DNA from: JAKORR01 sp964608495
GTDB taxonomy: Bacteria; Armatimonadota; Zipacnadia; Zipacnadales; FEN-943
DNA length: 35,558 nt
NCBI GenBank assembly: GCA_964608495.1
Contig: CAZSOQ010000020.1
Location: forward strand, 1-35,558
Direction: 5' to 3'
Position 1 is the first letter of the stretch. Each line of letters opens with the position of its first letter. Of this stretch, positions 16,049 through 26,000 are shown in pieces. The position numbers were made by a program, and so were the translations under genes. The notes under the pieces were generated by a model. The model did not search any database. It had not been told where the DNA came from and saw only the letters and a list, made by a program, of their open reading frames with translations.

Positions 16049-16465
16049 GCAGCCGCTGCGCGGGGCACGTCCGCTTGATCACAAACAGACCTCAGCCTGC
16101 CGTGGACAGATCCGGACTTGCGCGAGCTTCATGTCCTGGTGCTGTGGGATGCGAGGCGCCGGCTGTCGTGGGATGCGAGGCGCCGGGTGTCGTGGGAGGC
16201 GAGGGGCCGATGTATGGCCCCTCGGCGACGGCGGACACGATTCCTTGGGCCTAGCCGACAGCAGACCAGCGCGCAAGGCCTCCCACAAGCTGTGAGCCGC
16301 ATCATGCTACCCACCAGACCTGAACCGCAGGGAGCTCTCCGCATGGCACAGACCGCGCCAAGGGCCCCAGGGGCTTCCGGTGCAGCGCCCCAGGCTCGTG
16401 GGTAGGTCTCCCCCGCGTCCCCGGCGAATAGCGCGCTCCGAGGAACACGACCAAGGGTGATCAAG
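16049..16465. other. Intergenic region with 24-nt tandem repeats
   Basis: About 417 bp without a convincing gene. It contains three tandem 24-nt repeats (listed separately) and, at 16091-16100, an AGCCTGC half-site resembling one arm of the REP-like palindrome at the right edge of the window. A frame at 16118-16405 is open only because the repeat length is a multiple of three; it has no Shine-Dalgarno sequence or recognisable domain. Confidence 0.55.
16144..16215. repeat. Three tandem 24-nt repeats
   Basis: Copies begin at 16144, 16168 and 16192. The core GTGGGATGCGAGGCGCCGG is nearly identical in copies 1 and 2. Copy 3 is diverged (GTGGGAGGCGAGGGGCCGA). It lies in non-coding DNA upstream of the DUF4091 gene. 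Confidence 0.85.
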
Positions 16466-18490
16466 ATGCCGGCCGTAGCTATAGGGCTGCTAGTGGCAGG
16501 GCTCTCGTTCGCAGGCACGCTGGCCGCGCCTCTGGCGACGGCCGGTCCCGTGGAGATCGCCCGCGCGACAGGGGTGATGGTCATGCAGCAGGCCGAGCAG
16601 GCTGGTGACGTCCGTGTCTGGGTAGTGGATCCGCTCGACAACGTCCTGCGCACGGCGCAGCCGGCGGACGCGCCCGTGGCCGAGGTGGCGCTCGAGGCCG
16701 CGCGCGCGGAGTACGAGAGCGGCCAGCTCGTGGTGCGCTCGCCCAATCCCATCGCCGGCCTGCGCGCCGCGGCAAGTGCCCTGGCCGGGCCGGAGGGCGC
16801 CGAGATTCCGGCGTCGGCCTGCCGTTGCCGCTTCGTGGGCTATGTGGGCGTCGAGAAGAACACCGGCGACACGCCCCCCGAGGAGCTGGTCGCGCAGGCG
16901 CCGGGCGACTTCCCCGATCCGCTCCTCGAGGACGAATCGCTGGACGTCGCCGCCGGGGCCGCCCAGCCCGTGTGGCTCACGGTGCACGTCCCGGCCGACG
17001 CGCCACCGGGAGACTACACGGGCGCGGTGCGGCTGTCGTGGCAGGGCGGCGAGCAGTCGGTGCCCGTGCGGCTGACCGTCTGGCCCTTCACCGTGCCCGA
17101 GGAGCGCCACCTGTACTTCACCAACTGGATCTCCGCCGGCCATATCGCCGAGCGGTACGGGCTCGAGGCCTACTCCGACGAGTTCTGGGCGATGTTCGAG
17201 AAGTTCGTGGCGGCGGCTGCGGCTCACCGCCAGAACATCATGTGGGTATCGCCCCATCTGATCCGCGTCTACCGCGAGGCTGACGGCAAGCTGTCCTTCG
17301 ACTTCTCGGTCTTCGACCGCTGGATTGAGGTCTGCGAGAAGCACGGCGTGGCGGACCTGATCGAGATCTCTCAGATCGGCGGCTTCAAGGATGGCTGGGG
17401 CGGCAAGGAGATCGTCTTCCACGGCTTCGGCGTCACCGACCGCGCGACGGGCAAGTCGGAGCAGCGTTCCGGCGAGGAGGTGTTGGCCGAGCTCCTGCCG
17501 GCCCTACAGGAGCACCTGCGCGAGCGCGGCTGGCTGAGCCGCACGGTGCTGCACATCGCGGACGAGCCGTCGGTGAACAACGTGAGGTCGTGGCGGGAGC
17601 GGGCGGACTGGGTGCACTCGCTGGCGCCGGAGATCCGCCGCATTGACGCCATCGAGGGGCCCGACTTCGGCGACTCGCTCGAGGTCTGGGTCCCCAAGCT
17701 GTCGCACTACTACAACTGGCAGGAAGCCTACGAGCAGGCCCGTGACCGCGGCGCCGAGCTATGGTACTACACCTGCTGCCATCCCATGGGCCGCTACCCG
17801 AACCGCTACGTGGACTACCCCCTCATCAAGACCCGCATCCTCCACTGGCTCAACTGGCGCTTCAAGCTGGTGGGCTACCTGCACTGGGGGCTGCTGTTCT
17901 GGACCGACGATCCCTTCAAGTCGGCCATCAGCGGCGGCCTACCCCCGGGCGACGCCTGGATTGTCTATCCCGGCGCCGACGGCCCGATGGACTCCATCCG
18001 GTGGGAGGCGCTGCGCGACGGCATCGAGGACTACGAGTACCTGTGGCTACTGACGGCGACGGCGAAGCGCGTGAAGTCCGAGCTGGGGCCAGCCGCCGAG
18101 GGGTTCGTCCCGGAGTCCCTCGCCGACGACCTGTGCCGCCAGGCCGCGCCCGGCATCCTGGACTACGAGCGCGACCCGGCGGCCCTGCGTGAGGTCCGTC
18201 GCCGCCTTGCCCGGGAGATCATCGCGCTCGGGGCCGAACCGCGCCTGCTGGTGTGGACGGACCCGCCCTCGACTCAACCGCTGGCTGCGGGCCCGGCCGT
18301 GGCCGTCGTCAACGTGGCCGCCGAGCCCGGCTCGGCCGTGACCGTGAACGGCCACGAGGTGGAGCTGGACGAGAACGGGTACCACGCCGAGAACCTGTTC
18401 CTGAGGCCGGGCACGCACGAGGTGAAGGTGACCGCCACTCGCGGCGACCGGACGAGGACGGTCGTGCGGACCCTCACCGTGATCGAGTAG
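16466..18490 (+). CDS. Exported DUF4091 / GH123-like glycoside hydrolase
   Basis: A 674-residue protein with a signal peptide (MPAVAIGLLVAGLSFAGTLA, cleavage probably before GPVEIA). Residues 45-215 are beta-sandwich domains of the kind that precede DUF4091 (VVDPLDNVLR, EAARAEYESGQLVV, VPADAPPGDYTGAVRL). Residues 215-560 are the barrel. It has HIADEPSVNN with the D366-E367 pair; in GH123 beta-N-acetylgalactosaminidases the equivalent Asp-Glu pair positions the N-acetyl group and donates the proton. The DUF4091 end has WEALRDGIEDYEYLWLL. The last 90 residues form a small beta-domain (VNVAAEPGSAVTVNGHEVEL). The ATG at 16466 has AAGGG 8 nt upstream and is preferred to the GTG at 16457. The radical SAM gene follows after 68 bp. 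Substrate is not known. Confidence 0.85.
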   Translation: MPAVAIGLLVAGLSFAGTLAAPLATAGPVEIARATGVMVMQQAEQAGDVRVWVVDPLDNVLRTAQPADAPVAEVALEAARAEYESGQLVVRSPNPIAGLRAAASALAGPEGAEIPASACRCRFVGYVGVEKNTGDTPPEELVAQAPGDFPDPLLEDESLDVAAGAAQPVWLTVHVPADAPPGDYTGAVRLSWQGGEQSVPVRLTVWPFTVPEERHLYFTNWISAGHIAERYGLEAYSDEFWAMFEKFVAAAAAHRQNIMWVSPHLIRVYREADGKLSFDFSVFDRWIEVCEKHGVADLIEISQIGGFKDGWGGKEIVFHGFGVTDRATGKSEQRSGEEVLAELLPALQEHLRERGWLSRTVLHIADEPSVNNVRSWRERADWVHSLAPEIRRIDAIEGPDFGDSLEVWVPKLSHYYNWQEAYEQARDRGAELWYYTCCHPMGRYPNRYVDYPLIKTRILHWLNWRFKLVGYLHWGLLFWTDDPFKSAISGGLPPGDAWIVYPGADGPMDSIRWEALRDGIEDYEYLWLLTATAKRVKSELGPAAEGFVPESLADDLCRQAAPGILDYERDPAALREVRRRLAREIIALGAEPRLLVWTDPPSTQPLAAGPAVAVVNVAAEPGSAVTVNGHEVELDENGYHAENLFLRPGTHEVKVTATRGDRTRTVVRTLTVIE

Positions 18491-18558
18491 GGCGACCCGC
18501 GCCGCACTGCGCGCCGGCCGCTGTGCCGGCCGCTCGCGACACGAAGGAGCATGTGGCG

Positions 18559-19887
18559 ATGTACGCTCTCGACACTCAGGCAATCTACATGATGGACCGT
18601 GTGACGGCGGACGCGAGGGCGCTGGCCCGCATGGACCGGATGCTGGCGGGCCTGGGCAAGACGCGGGACGACGTGAAGGTGCTCTCGGACGAGGACCTGC
18701 CCGAGGTGATCGCTGAGCACGAGTGGCAGCGGGCCTGGGTGCGGCAGGGGCTGCTGGCCGAGCACAGGCCCCACTACCTGGTCTTCAACGCCGTGAACTT
18801 CGATGAACGGACCGAGCGCGCCGACCGTCTGCGCGAGGCGGCGCCCGAGGGCACGGGGCTGAACCTCTGCCGGTCGCTGCTGGGTTACGTCAGGACCGCC
18901 GTCCTGGCCCACGTGCGCCAGGCGGACCAGGACAGGAACTGCGTGTGCTGGTCGGAGCACGAGTTCGTGACCATCGAGGGCTGTCCGCACCGGTGCCTGT
19001 ACTGCGGTTGCGGCCAGCTCATCAACGTGATGCTGAACCTCGAGGAGTTCGCGGACCGCGTGGTCGCCCCGACCCTGGCCGCGAACGAGTGGCAGAAGTG
19101 CTTCCGCTGCAACACCACGGCCTCGGACACGATCTGCTTCGAGCCCGAGTACGGCCTGCACGACCTCTTCACACAGGTCTGCGCGGACTTCGGCGACCGC
19201 TATCTCTACATCCACACCAAGAGCGCTAACGTGGACTTCATCGCCGACCTGCCGCACCGCGACCGGCTCATCGGCGTCTGGAGCCTGAGCTCCCAGCCGG
19301 TCAGCGAGCGGATCGAGCCGGGCGCCGGCACGTCCCGCGAGCGTCTCGAGGCGGCGCGCAAGTGCCAGCAGATGGGCGTGCCCGTGCGCTTCAAGTTCAA
19401 GCCCATCATCCCCGTGCGCGGCTGGCGCGAGCAGTACGCCGCCACGATTGACGGCATCTTCGAGCTCACCCAGCCCGAGCTCGTGGGCTTCTGCGTGCTG
19501 ATGTGGATGGGCTTCGACTCGATGGTCGCGGCGCTGCCCGAGGACGACCTCGACCCCCAGTACCTCGCCACGGCCCGCGCCGCCGCCGAGGAGATGAAGG
19601 GCAGTATGCTCGGGCCCTTCCCCCACGAGGTGCGGTCGGAGGTCTATCGCTTCCTCATCGAGCAGGTCCGACGGCACGACCGCTCGGCGCCCCTGTTCAT
19701 CTCGACGGAGTCGCGCGAGATGTGGGAGGAACTGGGGCCGGTGATGGGCGCCAGCGCCTCGCGGTTCCTCTGCGGCTGTGGGCCCTGCTGCGTCCCCGGG
19801 CCGCGAATGGCCGGGGCCCGGACGTCCACCTTCGTACCCCAGGAGGACGAGGCCACGGCGCCGTCCGGCGAGTCCACCGGCCTCTGA
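18559..19887 (+). CDS. Radical SAM protein related to spore photoproduct lyase (SPL-like)
   Basis: A 442-residue cytoplasmic protein. The radical SAM CxxxCxxC site is C142, C146, C149 in EGCPHRCLYCGCG. Downstream segments YLYIHTKSANVDF, LIGVWSLSSQPVSERIEPGAGT and VRFKFKPIIPVRGWREQY follow the SPL/DUF-type layout. The C-terminus carries four more cysteines, C405-G-C407-G-P-C410-C411, before a proline/serine-rich tail. They could bind an auxiliary Fe-S cluster, but that is inference. Known: SPL repairs spore photoproduct DNA lesions; homologues in non-sporulating phyla have no proven function, so I do not assign DNA repair. The ATG at 18559 has AAGGAG 9 nt upstream. It follows the DUF4091 gene by 68 bp and is probably co-transcribed with it. 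Confidence 0.8.
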   Translation: MYALDTQAIYMMDRVTADARALARMDRMLAGLGKTRDDVKVLSDEDLPEVIAEHEWQRAWVRQGLLAEHRPHYLVFNAVNFDERTERADRLREAAPEGTGLNLCRSLLGYVRTAVLAHVRQADQDRNCVCWSEHEFVTIEGCPHRCLYCGCGQLINVMLNLEEFADRVVAPTLAANEWQKCFRCNTTASDTICFEPEYGLHDLFTQVCADFGDRYLYIHTKSANVDFIADLPHRDRLIGVWSLSSQPVSERIEPGAGTSRERLEAARKCQQMGVPVRFKFKPIIPVRGWREQYAATIDGIFELTQPELVGFCVLMWMGFDSMVAALPEDDLDPQYLATARAAAEEMKGSMLGPFPHEVRSEVYRFLIEQVRRHDRSAPLFISTESREMWEELGPVMGASASRFLCGCGPCCVPGPRMAGARTSTFVPQEDEATAPSGESTGL

Positions 19888-19920
19888 TGGGGGCCCCCAG
19901 GGGCGCCGCTGCTCACCCGC

Positions 19921-20424
19921 CTACCGGGGGCCGTAGTCCAGCAGGTGCTCTACCTCGGCGTGGCCGGCGTCGGCGGCGAGGTCCGCCGCCGTCTTGCCCT
20001 CCACGTCTCGGACACCGGCGTCCGCCCCGGCCAGCAGCAGGACCCGGACCGTCTCGACGTAGCCCTCTCGCGCGGCCAGGTGCAGCGGTGTCCTGCCGTC
20101 CTGGTCTCTGGCGTCCACGTCGGCCCCCGCCTCCGCCAGCACCTCGGCCACGCCCTCGGCGCCTTCGGACGCCGCCACGTGCAGGGGCGTCCACTGGCCC
20201 GGCCCCCGGGCATCCACCGCCGCGCCCAGCCCGAGGAGCACGCTGGTCGCGCCGACCTGTCCTTCCGCCGCCGCCACGTGAAGGGGGGCCCAGCCTTCGG
20301 CGTCCCTGCGGTCCAGCCGCCTACCGACAAGAACAGGCAGCAAGCGCCCGAGGCAGCCACGCCGCATCAGTGCCACCAGCGACTCGCTGTCCCCGGCTCG
20401 TGCCGCGTCGTGGATTGAGCCCAT
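19921..20424 (-). CDS. Ankyrin-repeat protein
   Basis: A 167-residue protein with four to five ankyrin repeats filling almost its whole length, for example GWAPLHVAAAEGQVGATSVLL, WTPLHVAASEGAEGVAEVL, RTPLHLAAREGYVETVRVLL and KTAADLAADAGHAEVEHLL. It has no signal peptide or other domain, so it is probably a small cytoplasmic protein-binding adaptor. Partners are unknown. It is convergent with the SPL-like gene (33 bp gap) and lies 56 bp downstream of the second DUF4091 gene in the same direction, so it may be the last gene of that transcript. Confidence 0.88.
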   Translation of the reverse strand: MGSIHDAARAGDSESLVALMRRGCLGRLLPVLVGRRLDRRDAEGWAPLHVAAAEGQVGATSVLLGLGAAVDARGPGQWTPLHVAASEGAEGVAEVLAEAGADVDARDQDGRTPLHLAAREGYVETVRVLLLAGADAGVRDVEGKTAADLAADAGHAEVEHLLDYGPR

Positions 20425-20480
20425 TCCGGCCTCATCCTCCCGGTGATCGCGCCGGGCCTGCGGCCGCGCCCCCCCGTAGG

Positions 20481-22733
20481 TTAGAGCGCCTCCAGCAGCC
20501 GCGCGGCCAGGTCCGCGATCGTGCGCCGCGCCCGGTCGTAGTCGGCGCTGCTCCAGCCGTTGGGCATCGTGATGACGCCGCTGGCGAAAAGCTGGCCGTT
20601 CTCCTCCCGATAGCCCTCCCAGCCGGCCGCGTTGCGCACGCGCGGCGAGTACTCCAGGCTTCCCGCCAGGCCGTCCAGCTTCTCCCTCGCCTCCCGGGCC
20701 AGCTCCTGCGCCTGCTTGTCCTTGCTCGCCAAGCCGCGCTCGATCAGGCCCTCCAGCAGGGCCACGTACTTGTAGTCATCAATGCCCTCGCGGAAGCCCT
20801 CCCACGCCGCCGACGGCCCGCCGGGCAGGTCTCTCACGGCGGGGTACCGGGCGAGGTGGTCACCATACCGCGCGTCCTGGTCGTCGTACGGGTCGCCGCC
20901 GAAGGACTGGTAGGCCCAGTTGAAGCACCCGTCCGCACCCGACCGCACCTGGAACCAGCCTGCCGAGTACCTGTCCACCACCGGCCGGTACCACTCCACG
21001 TCGTTGTTGTAGATCAGGATCAGCTTCCCCTGGTCCTTGGCCTGCTGCACTACCTCCGGCGCGGCGAGCGCCCCGTTGTAGTTCCACACGTCCGCCAGCG
21101 GGCCCGCCACCTTGTGGAAGTAGTCGTCGCCCGGCCCGTCCTGCTCCGTGCGGATGTCGGGGGCCAGGCGCTCGAGGATCTCCAGGAGCTGGCGGTTGCG
21201 CTCCATCAGCGCCTCGCCCTGCCACGCCGGCTCGTCCACCGGCTGCACGATGATCTCCGGCCACTTCTTCTCGGCGGCGTAGTCCACCACGAAGCGCCAC
21301 GTGTCCGCGTAGGCTTCGGAGAACCGTGGGTCGTCCGTCGGTATCTCAGACCCCACGGCCGACTGCACCGTGTCGCTAAGCTGTATCACCGGCGCCGGGT
21401 AGCCCAGCTTCCTGTACAGCTCCATGAAGGTCTCGTACCTGCCGCTACCGGGCAGCAGAAAGTCCACGCGCCTGCCCTCCACGTCGGTCTGCGCCTCATC
21501 CCAGCCGAAGCAAAGGCCCACCGACGTCATCCCGTGCTCGCGCATGTCCACCAGGTTGCGCTCGAGCTTGTCCAGCTCCTCGCCTTCCTCCAGCGGGCAT
21601 GGCCCTGTGTAGTACACGCCCCAGAGCTTGTCCTTCACCTCGGGAAGCTCGAAGGGATACACGCGCAGCCGCACCGGCAGCTCCAGCGTGGTCGGCTCCC
21701 CCTGGCCTTGGCCCGCGTCCTGGGCCGTGATCCTCAGCGTCCCCTCGTACACGCCGGGGCTTGCCTTGGGCGGCACCTTGACCGTGATCCAGAAGGTAGC
21801 CACCTTGCCGGCCACCAGCTCGATGCCCGGCGGAGCTCCCGCCTCGTCGCGCGGCTGTGGCTCCAGCAGCACCGGCATCTCCGCCACGTACCTCATGGCC
21901 GCGTCGCTGTAGGTCCAGCGCTTGTCCATCGGCCGGACCAGGCGCAGGTCGGCCTGCGACCGGGCGATGGTCCCGGGCCCGCCGAAGTCCGACAGCTCGG
22001 CCGCCAGCCCGCGCAGGTCGCGCCGTGCGGCGATGCACACCGTCACGGGCTCGTACTCGCCGCGCGCCGCCGCCAGGGACAGCTCCTCGGCCCTCTCGTC
22101 GTCCGCGGGCCAATCGTCGCTGAAGACCGGGTCCATCCACGGCCGCGTGAAGGCCACCAGGGCAGGGCCCTCCGCAGCCGGCAGGCCGGTCGGCTGCCGC
22201 TCGGGCACGTGCGTCACCTTGCGGAAGACCTCGCTGATCTCGGCGAACCGGAAGTTGTCGAAGTACAGCTCCCAGTCCTCGCGGGGCATGCGGTAGTAGA
22301 TGTAGAACCGCTTCATCTGCGCGAGGTCGAGCTGGTAGCGCAGGGGCTTGGTCCACACCTCGACCCGGGTGGTCTTGCCGGCGGGAAGCCCCTGCCCGCC
22401 GAAGACGCTGTGCTGCTCCAGGTCGTCTATCCGCCAGCTAAGGCTGCACGCCCGCTCCGAGGGGTTGTAGGCATCGAACACGAGCGACTGGCCCGCGCTC
22501 AGGTCCGGGTCCGGCGGGACAACCGAGAACCCGGGCCAGGTGTCCTTGTCCGAGCCCGGGAACACCACCTGCAGGGCCCACTCCCCGTCGCTGGCGTGCT
22601 CCTGCACGCGCGCGAAGGTCTTGAGCCCGCCGGGCTCCAGGGCCGCCAGGTCGGCCTCGGTCTCGAAGGACAGAGGCCAGCCCACCACGGCGTAGGCAAG
22701 GATTCCGAACACCAGTGCCGGCGCTGCACCCAT
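20481..22733 (-). CDS. Exported DUF4091 / GH123-like protein with N-terminal carbohydrate-binding-like domain
   Basis: A 750-residue protein. The ATG at 22733 has GGGAGG 8 nt upstream, and a signal peptide follows (MGAAPALVFGILAYAVVGWP), so the longer frame to 22904 is not used. Residues 25-180 resemble a CBM11-like beta-sandwich (FETEADLAALEPGGLKTFARV, YYRMPREDWELYFDNFRFAEI). Residues 190-390 contain the DUF4091-associated beta-domains (AAARGEYEPVTVCIAAR, VPPKASPGVYEGTLRIT). The barrel carries QPVDEPAWQ with D500-E501 at the GH123-type catalytic position and ends with WEGFREGIDDYKYVALLEGL. It is probably a retaining hexosaminidase-like enzyme. Sequence similarity to the DUF4091 protein at 16466 is low apart from these motifs, so they look like distant paralogues. 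Confidence 0.85.
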   Translation of the reverse strand: MGAAPALVFGILAYAVVGWPLSFETEADLAALEPGGLKTFARVQEHASDGEWALQVVFPGSDKDTWPGFSVVPPDPDLSAGQSLVFDAYNPSERACSLSWRIDDLEQHSVFGGQGLPAGKTTRVEVWTKPLRYQLDLAQMKRFYIYYRMPREDWELYFDNFRFAEISEVFRKVTHVPERQPTGLPAAEGPALVAFTRPWMDPVFSDDWPADDERAEELSLAAARGEYEPVTVCIAARRDLRGLAAELSDFGGPGTIARSQADLRLVRPMDKRWTYSDAAMRYVAEMPVLLEPQPRDEAGAPPGIELVAGKVATFWITVKVPPKASPGVYEGTLRITAQDAGQGQGEPTTLELPVRLRVYPFELPEVKDKLWGVYYTGPCPLEEGEELDKLERNLVDMREHGMTSVGLCFGWDEAQTDVEGRRVDFLLPGSGRYETFMELYRKLGYPAPVIQLSDTVQSAVGSEIPTDDPRFSEAYADTWRFVVDYAAEKKWPEIIVQPVDEPAWQGEALMERNRQLLEILERLAPDIRTEQDGPGDDYFHKVAGPLADVWNYNGALAAPEVVQQAKDQGKLILIYNNDVEWYRPVVDRYSAGWFQVRSGADGCFNWAYQSFGGDPYDDQDARYGDHLARYPAVRDLPGGPSAAWEGFREGIDDYKYVALLEGLIERGLASKDKQAQELAREAREKLDGLAGSLEYSPRVRNAAGWEGYREENGQLFASGVITMPNGWSSADYDRARRTIADLAARLLEAL

Positions 22734-23069
22734 CAGCGGCACCTCCCAGTCGGCGGCCGGGCCACGTGAGGCCCTTTCCGCGCAGCGCCGACCGGTTCCA
22801 CCGCACGGCGGGCCGCACCTTCCCGCGGCAGCGCGGCCGGGCAGGCTCGCCTGCCTTGCCCCAACCAAAGGCCTGCTGATGTGGAAGGCGGCCGGGGCCT
22901 GCACACCGGCGCGCTCCAGGGATTCAGCGAGGCGCGCCGCGCGCGGGTATCGTGTTTTGGAGCAAGAACGCCCGCAGGGCGCGAGGGCCCGTCACCGCGC
23001 CGCCGCGCCAGGCAGGCCATCGCGGTGCTGCGGGGAAGCGTGCCGACAGCCAGCGTGGGGGTGACCGCC
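22734..23069. other. Divergent intergenic region
   Basis: About 336 bp between divergent exported carbohydrate-active proteins, so it should hold the promoters for both. It is uniformly GC-rich. I found no acceptable -35/-10 pair, no clear operator palindrome and no small gene. Only the two Shine-Dalgarno sequences at its edges are clear. Confidence 0.45.
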
Positions 23070-26000
23070 ATGAGTAGGGCTGTTCCTCTGACCTGCCTTG
23101 TACTGCTCGCGGTGGGGCAGGCGGCCGCGGCGCCGGGCGAGAATCTGCTGCAGAACGGCGGATTCGAGGAGGCCTTCAGCGACGCCGGAGTGCCGGCGGG
23201 CTGGCAGGCCTACGGCGGAGGCGCAGCCGATACGTCCCTCTCCCTGGCCACCGTGGCCCACGACGGCCCGCAAGCCCTGCTGATCTCGGACCACAACCCG
23301 GCCCAGGAGGTGGGCGTGAGCCAGACGGCGGAGCTTCCCCCCGACGCCAGGTTCCTCGTAGCGTCTGTCCACGTCCGCGCCGCCGAGGACGGCAGGGGCG
23401 CCGGCGGTTTCCTGCAGCTTCGCTTCCTCCCCAGTCAGAAGCTCCTGCAGGTCGGTCTCAGCGGCAGCGCCGACGGCTGGCGGCCCTGCCGGGTAGCGGG
23501 CGAGGCGCCCGAGGGCACCACCGCGATTCAGGTGTTCCTCTACACGCATCGCGAGACTATCTGCGACACCCTGGTAGACGACGCGCAGGTGATAGCCGTG
23601 GCATCGCGCGAGGAGTTGCTCGAATCCTCCGATACGGTAGACCTGTCCAGCTTCCCCCCGCCACCCGTCGAGAGGCTCAAGGACCTGCACCTCACCACCG
23701 CTATCGTGTCCGAAGGCAAGCCCGTGGCGTCGGTGGTAGTGCCCCAGGACGGTCGTTACGACGCTCTTGCGGGCCGGATAGTGGACGCCATCGCGCAGTC
23801 CACGGCCGCGCGGGTACCTGTGAAGCGCGATTCAGAGGTCACCTTGCCCTTGCCCGAAAACACGGTAATCCTGGGGAATCGCTCCACCAACACCCTGATC
23901 TCCCGCCTTTACGACCTCTACTACACCTATCTTGACCTCAAGTATCCCGGCGCCGGCGGCTACCTCGTGCGCTCTTTGCACAACCCCTTCGGCAACGGGC
24001 AAAACGCGATCCTCGTGGGCAGCAGCGACGACGCGGGCATGGAGCGCGCGGTGGCAGAGCTCATCTCGCTCGCCACCTCCGCCGCCAGGGGCGACTCCCT
24101 GGCCCTGGGCTGGACGCTGCGCGTGCAGCTCGCGGAGGGCCTGGAGCCGCCCGAGGACGCCGACCAGGCCAAGGCTTGGGAAGAGAGCCTCATGTACCCC
24201 GGCGCGACCTACTTCGGCTGGAACAGCCTCAGCCGCCGTCTGGCGCTGTATCACATGACCGGGAACGAGAGGTTCCTCCAGGAGTTCCTCCGGCTCGCCT
24301 TCCCCGACGAGGAGGCCAAGAAGTTCCTGTGGAAGGTGGACGGCGAGCGCATTGAGGACAAGGACCACCCTCTCTCGGGGCCGTATCACTACAACGCCCA
24401 TCATATGATGCTGCTCTGGGACCTGGTCGAGGAGAGCCCCTTCTTCACCGACGAGCAGCGGCTGAGGGTCACGCAGGCCTTCGCCGAGCAGCTCCGGCAC
24501 TGGCAGGCCGAGTGGGCCTACGCGGGCCGCCACTACGGCGACCCCGACGCCCTCATCGGCACCCGCCACGACCAGTGGGCCGCCGTATCCCTGTACGCAC
24601 TCAGCCGCTACTTCCAGAAGTACTACCCGAACCCCGTGTGGGAGAGGAACCAGCAGGCTGTCCAGGACTACTTCGGCAGCTTCGCCCGGACCTTCCACGT
24701 CGCCGGTGAGCTGGACCACCTGTGGTGGTACACCACGTCCTACGAGCCCCTGGTGGCCTACATGGTCCTCAGCGGCGACCGGCGCGGCGTGGACAACGGA
24801 AACCTCGAGACCCTCATGCGCGGCTACGACCTGCTCGTCCAGGGCCGGCGCGACGGCCCCTATGTCCGCCAGTTCTCCCTCACCATGGCCCACCGCTGCG
24901 CCTACCTCACCGGCGACGGTCGCTACCTGTACTACCGCGATCTCACCTCGCTGGACACGAACGTCTTCCGCATCGGCCAGTCCTTCTGGCCCACGATCGC
25001 CCCTCGCCCACCCGAGGAGCTGGCCTACCAGGCCCTCGCGCGCCCACTGTCGCCGGACGAGGCCCGCTCGCGCCTGCCCGCCGTTCCCTACGAGCAGGCC
25101 TTCCAGTTCGCCGGCTACCGCACCGGCATCACGGACCAGGACGACTACCTGCTCCTGGACGGCTTCTACGGCGGCTCGCGCAATCCCTACCACTGCCTTG
25201 CCCTCACCGAGCTGCGCCACGGCCCCACCACCGTCCTCGCCGGCTATCTGAGCCAGGCCGTCGTCCGCCAGTCGGGCCTGGTCGAGCCGACGGTGCCGGT
25301 CGGCTCGGCCCTAACGCGCTGCGCCGCGCTGGGCAAGATCGCGCACTTCGAGGCCCGCGTGCCCGACCTAGCCTATGGCGCGTGGGAGCGCCGCATCGTG
25401 CACGTGGCGGGCGGCTGGACCCTGGTGGTGGACGAGTTCGTCGCCCGCGATGATGTGCGCAATCTGGACTTCGCGGTCCAGTGGGAGCTCCCCGCCAACG
25501 CCACCCTGACCGACGCCGGCTGGATCGCCTACGCCTCCTCGGGCACGCAGGCCGCCCTGATCCCCTGGAGCCGCCCGCGCGTAAGCATCAGTGGCCGCGT
25601 CGCCACCTGCTCTCTCCTGGCCGACCTGAGCAAGGGCCAGAGGCTGGGCACGGTCACCCTTCTGGGCCTCAACCCCGCCGACCGGGGTCTCGATTGCGCC
25701 CGCGTGTCTGATCGCGCGGCCTTGATCACCGACGGCGGTCCCCTCCTGGCGGTGTGGGGAGAGTCCGGCGACACCGATTCCGCCGACCTGCGGGCCGACC
25801 TGGCGCTGCTGGGGTCGAAGCTCATCTACGCCGCCGACGCCCGCCGCCTGGCCCTGGGCGCGCCGCTGCTGCAGGCGGACAAGCCCGTGAGCGTCTACTG
25901 GGACCTGGTCGCCGGGACGCTGGACATCGAGTGTCACGAGCCCACGACCGTCGCCCTCGCGGTGGCCGATCCCGAGGCCGTGACGACCGGCGGCCAGGCT

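Noticed and set aside
16118..16405. A small + strand frame spanning the 24-nt repeats (repeated SWDARRR).
   Set aside because: Frames stay open on both strands only because the repeat is a multiple of three; there is no ribosome-binding site or downstream domain.
19889..19898. GGGGGCCCCC between convergent genes as a terminator.
   Set aside because: It has no loop and no T-tract, so it cannot form a standard intrinsic terminator.
22734..22904. N-terminal extension of the second DUF4091 protein to 22904.
   Set aside because: The ATG at 22733 has a strong Shine-Dalgarno sequence and is followed at once by a signal peptide; the extension is Arg/Gly-rich.
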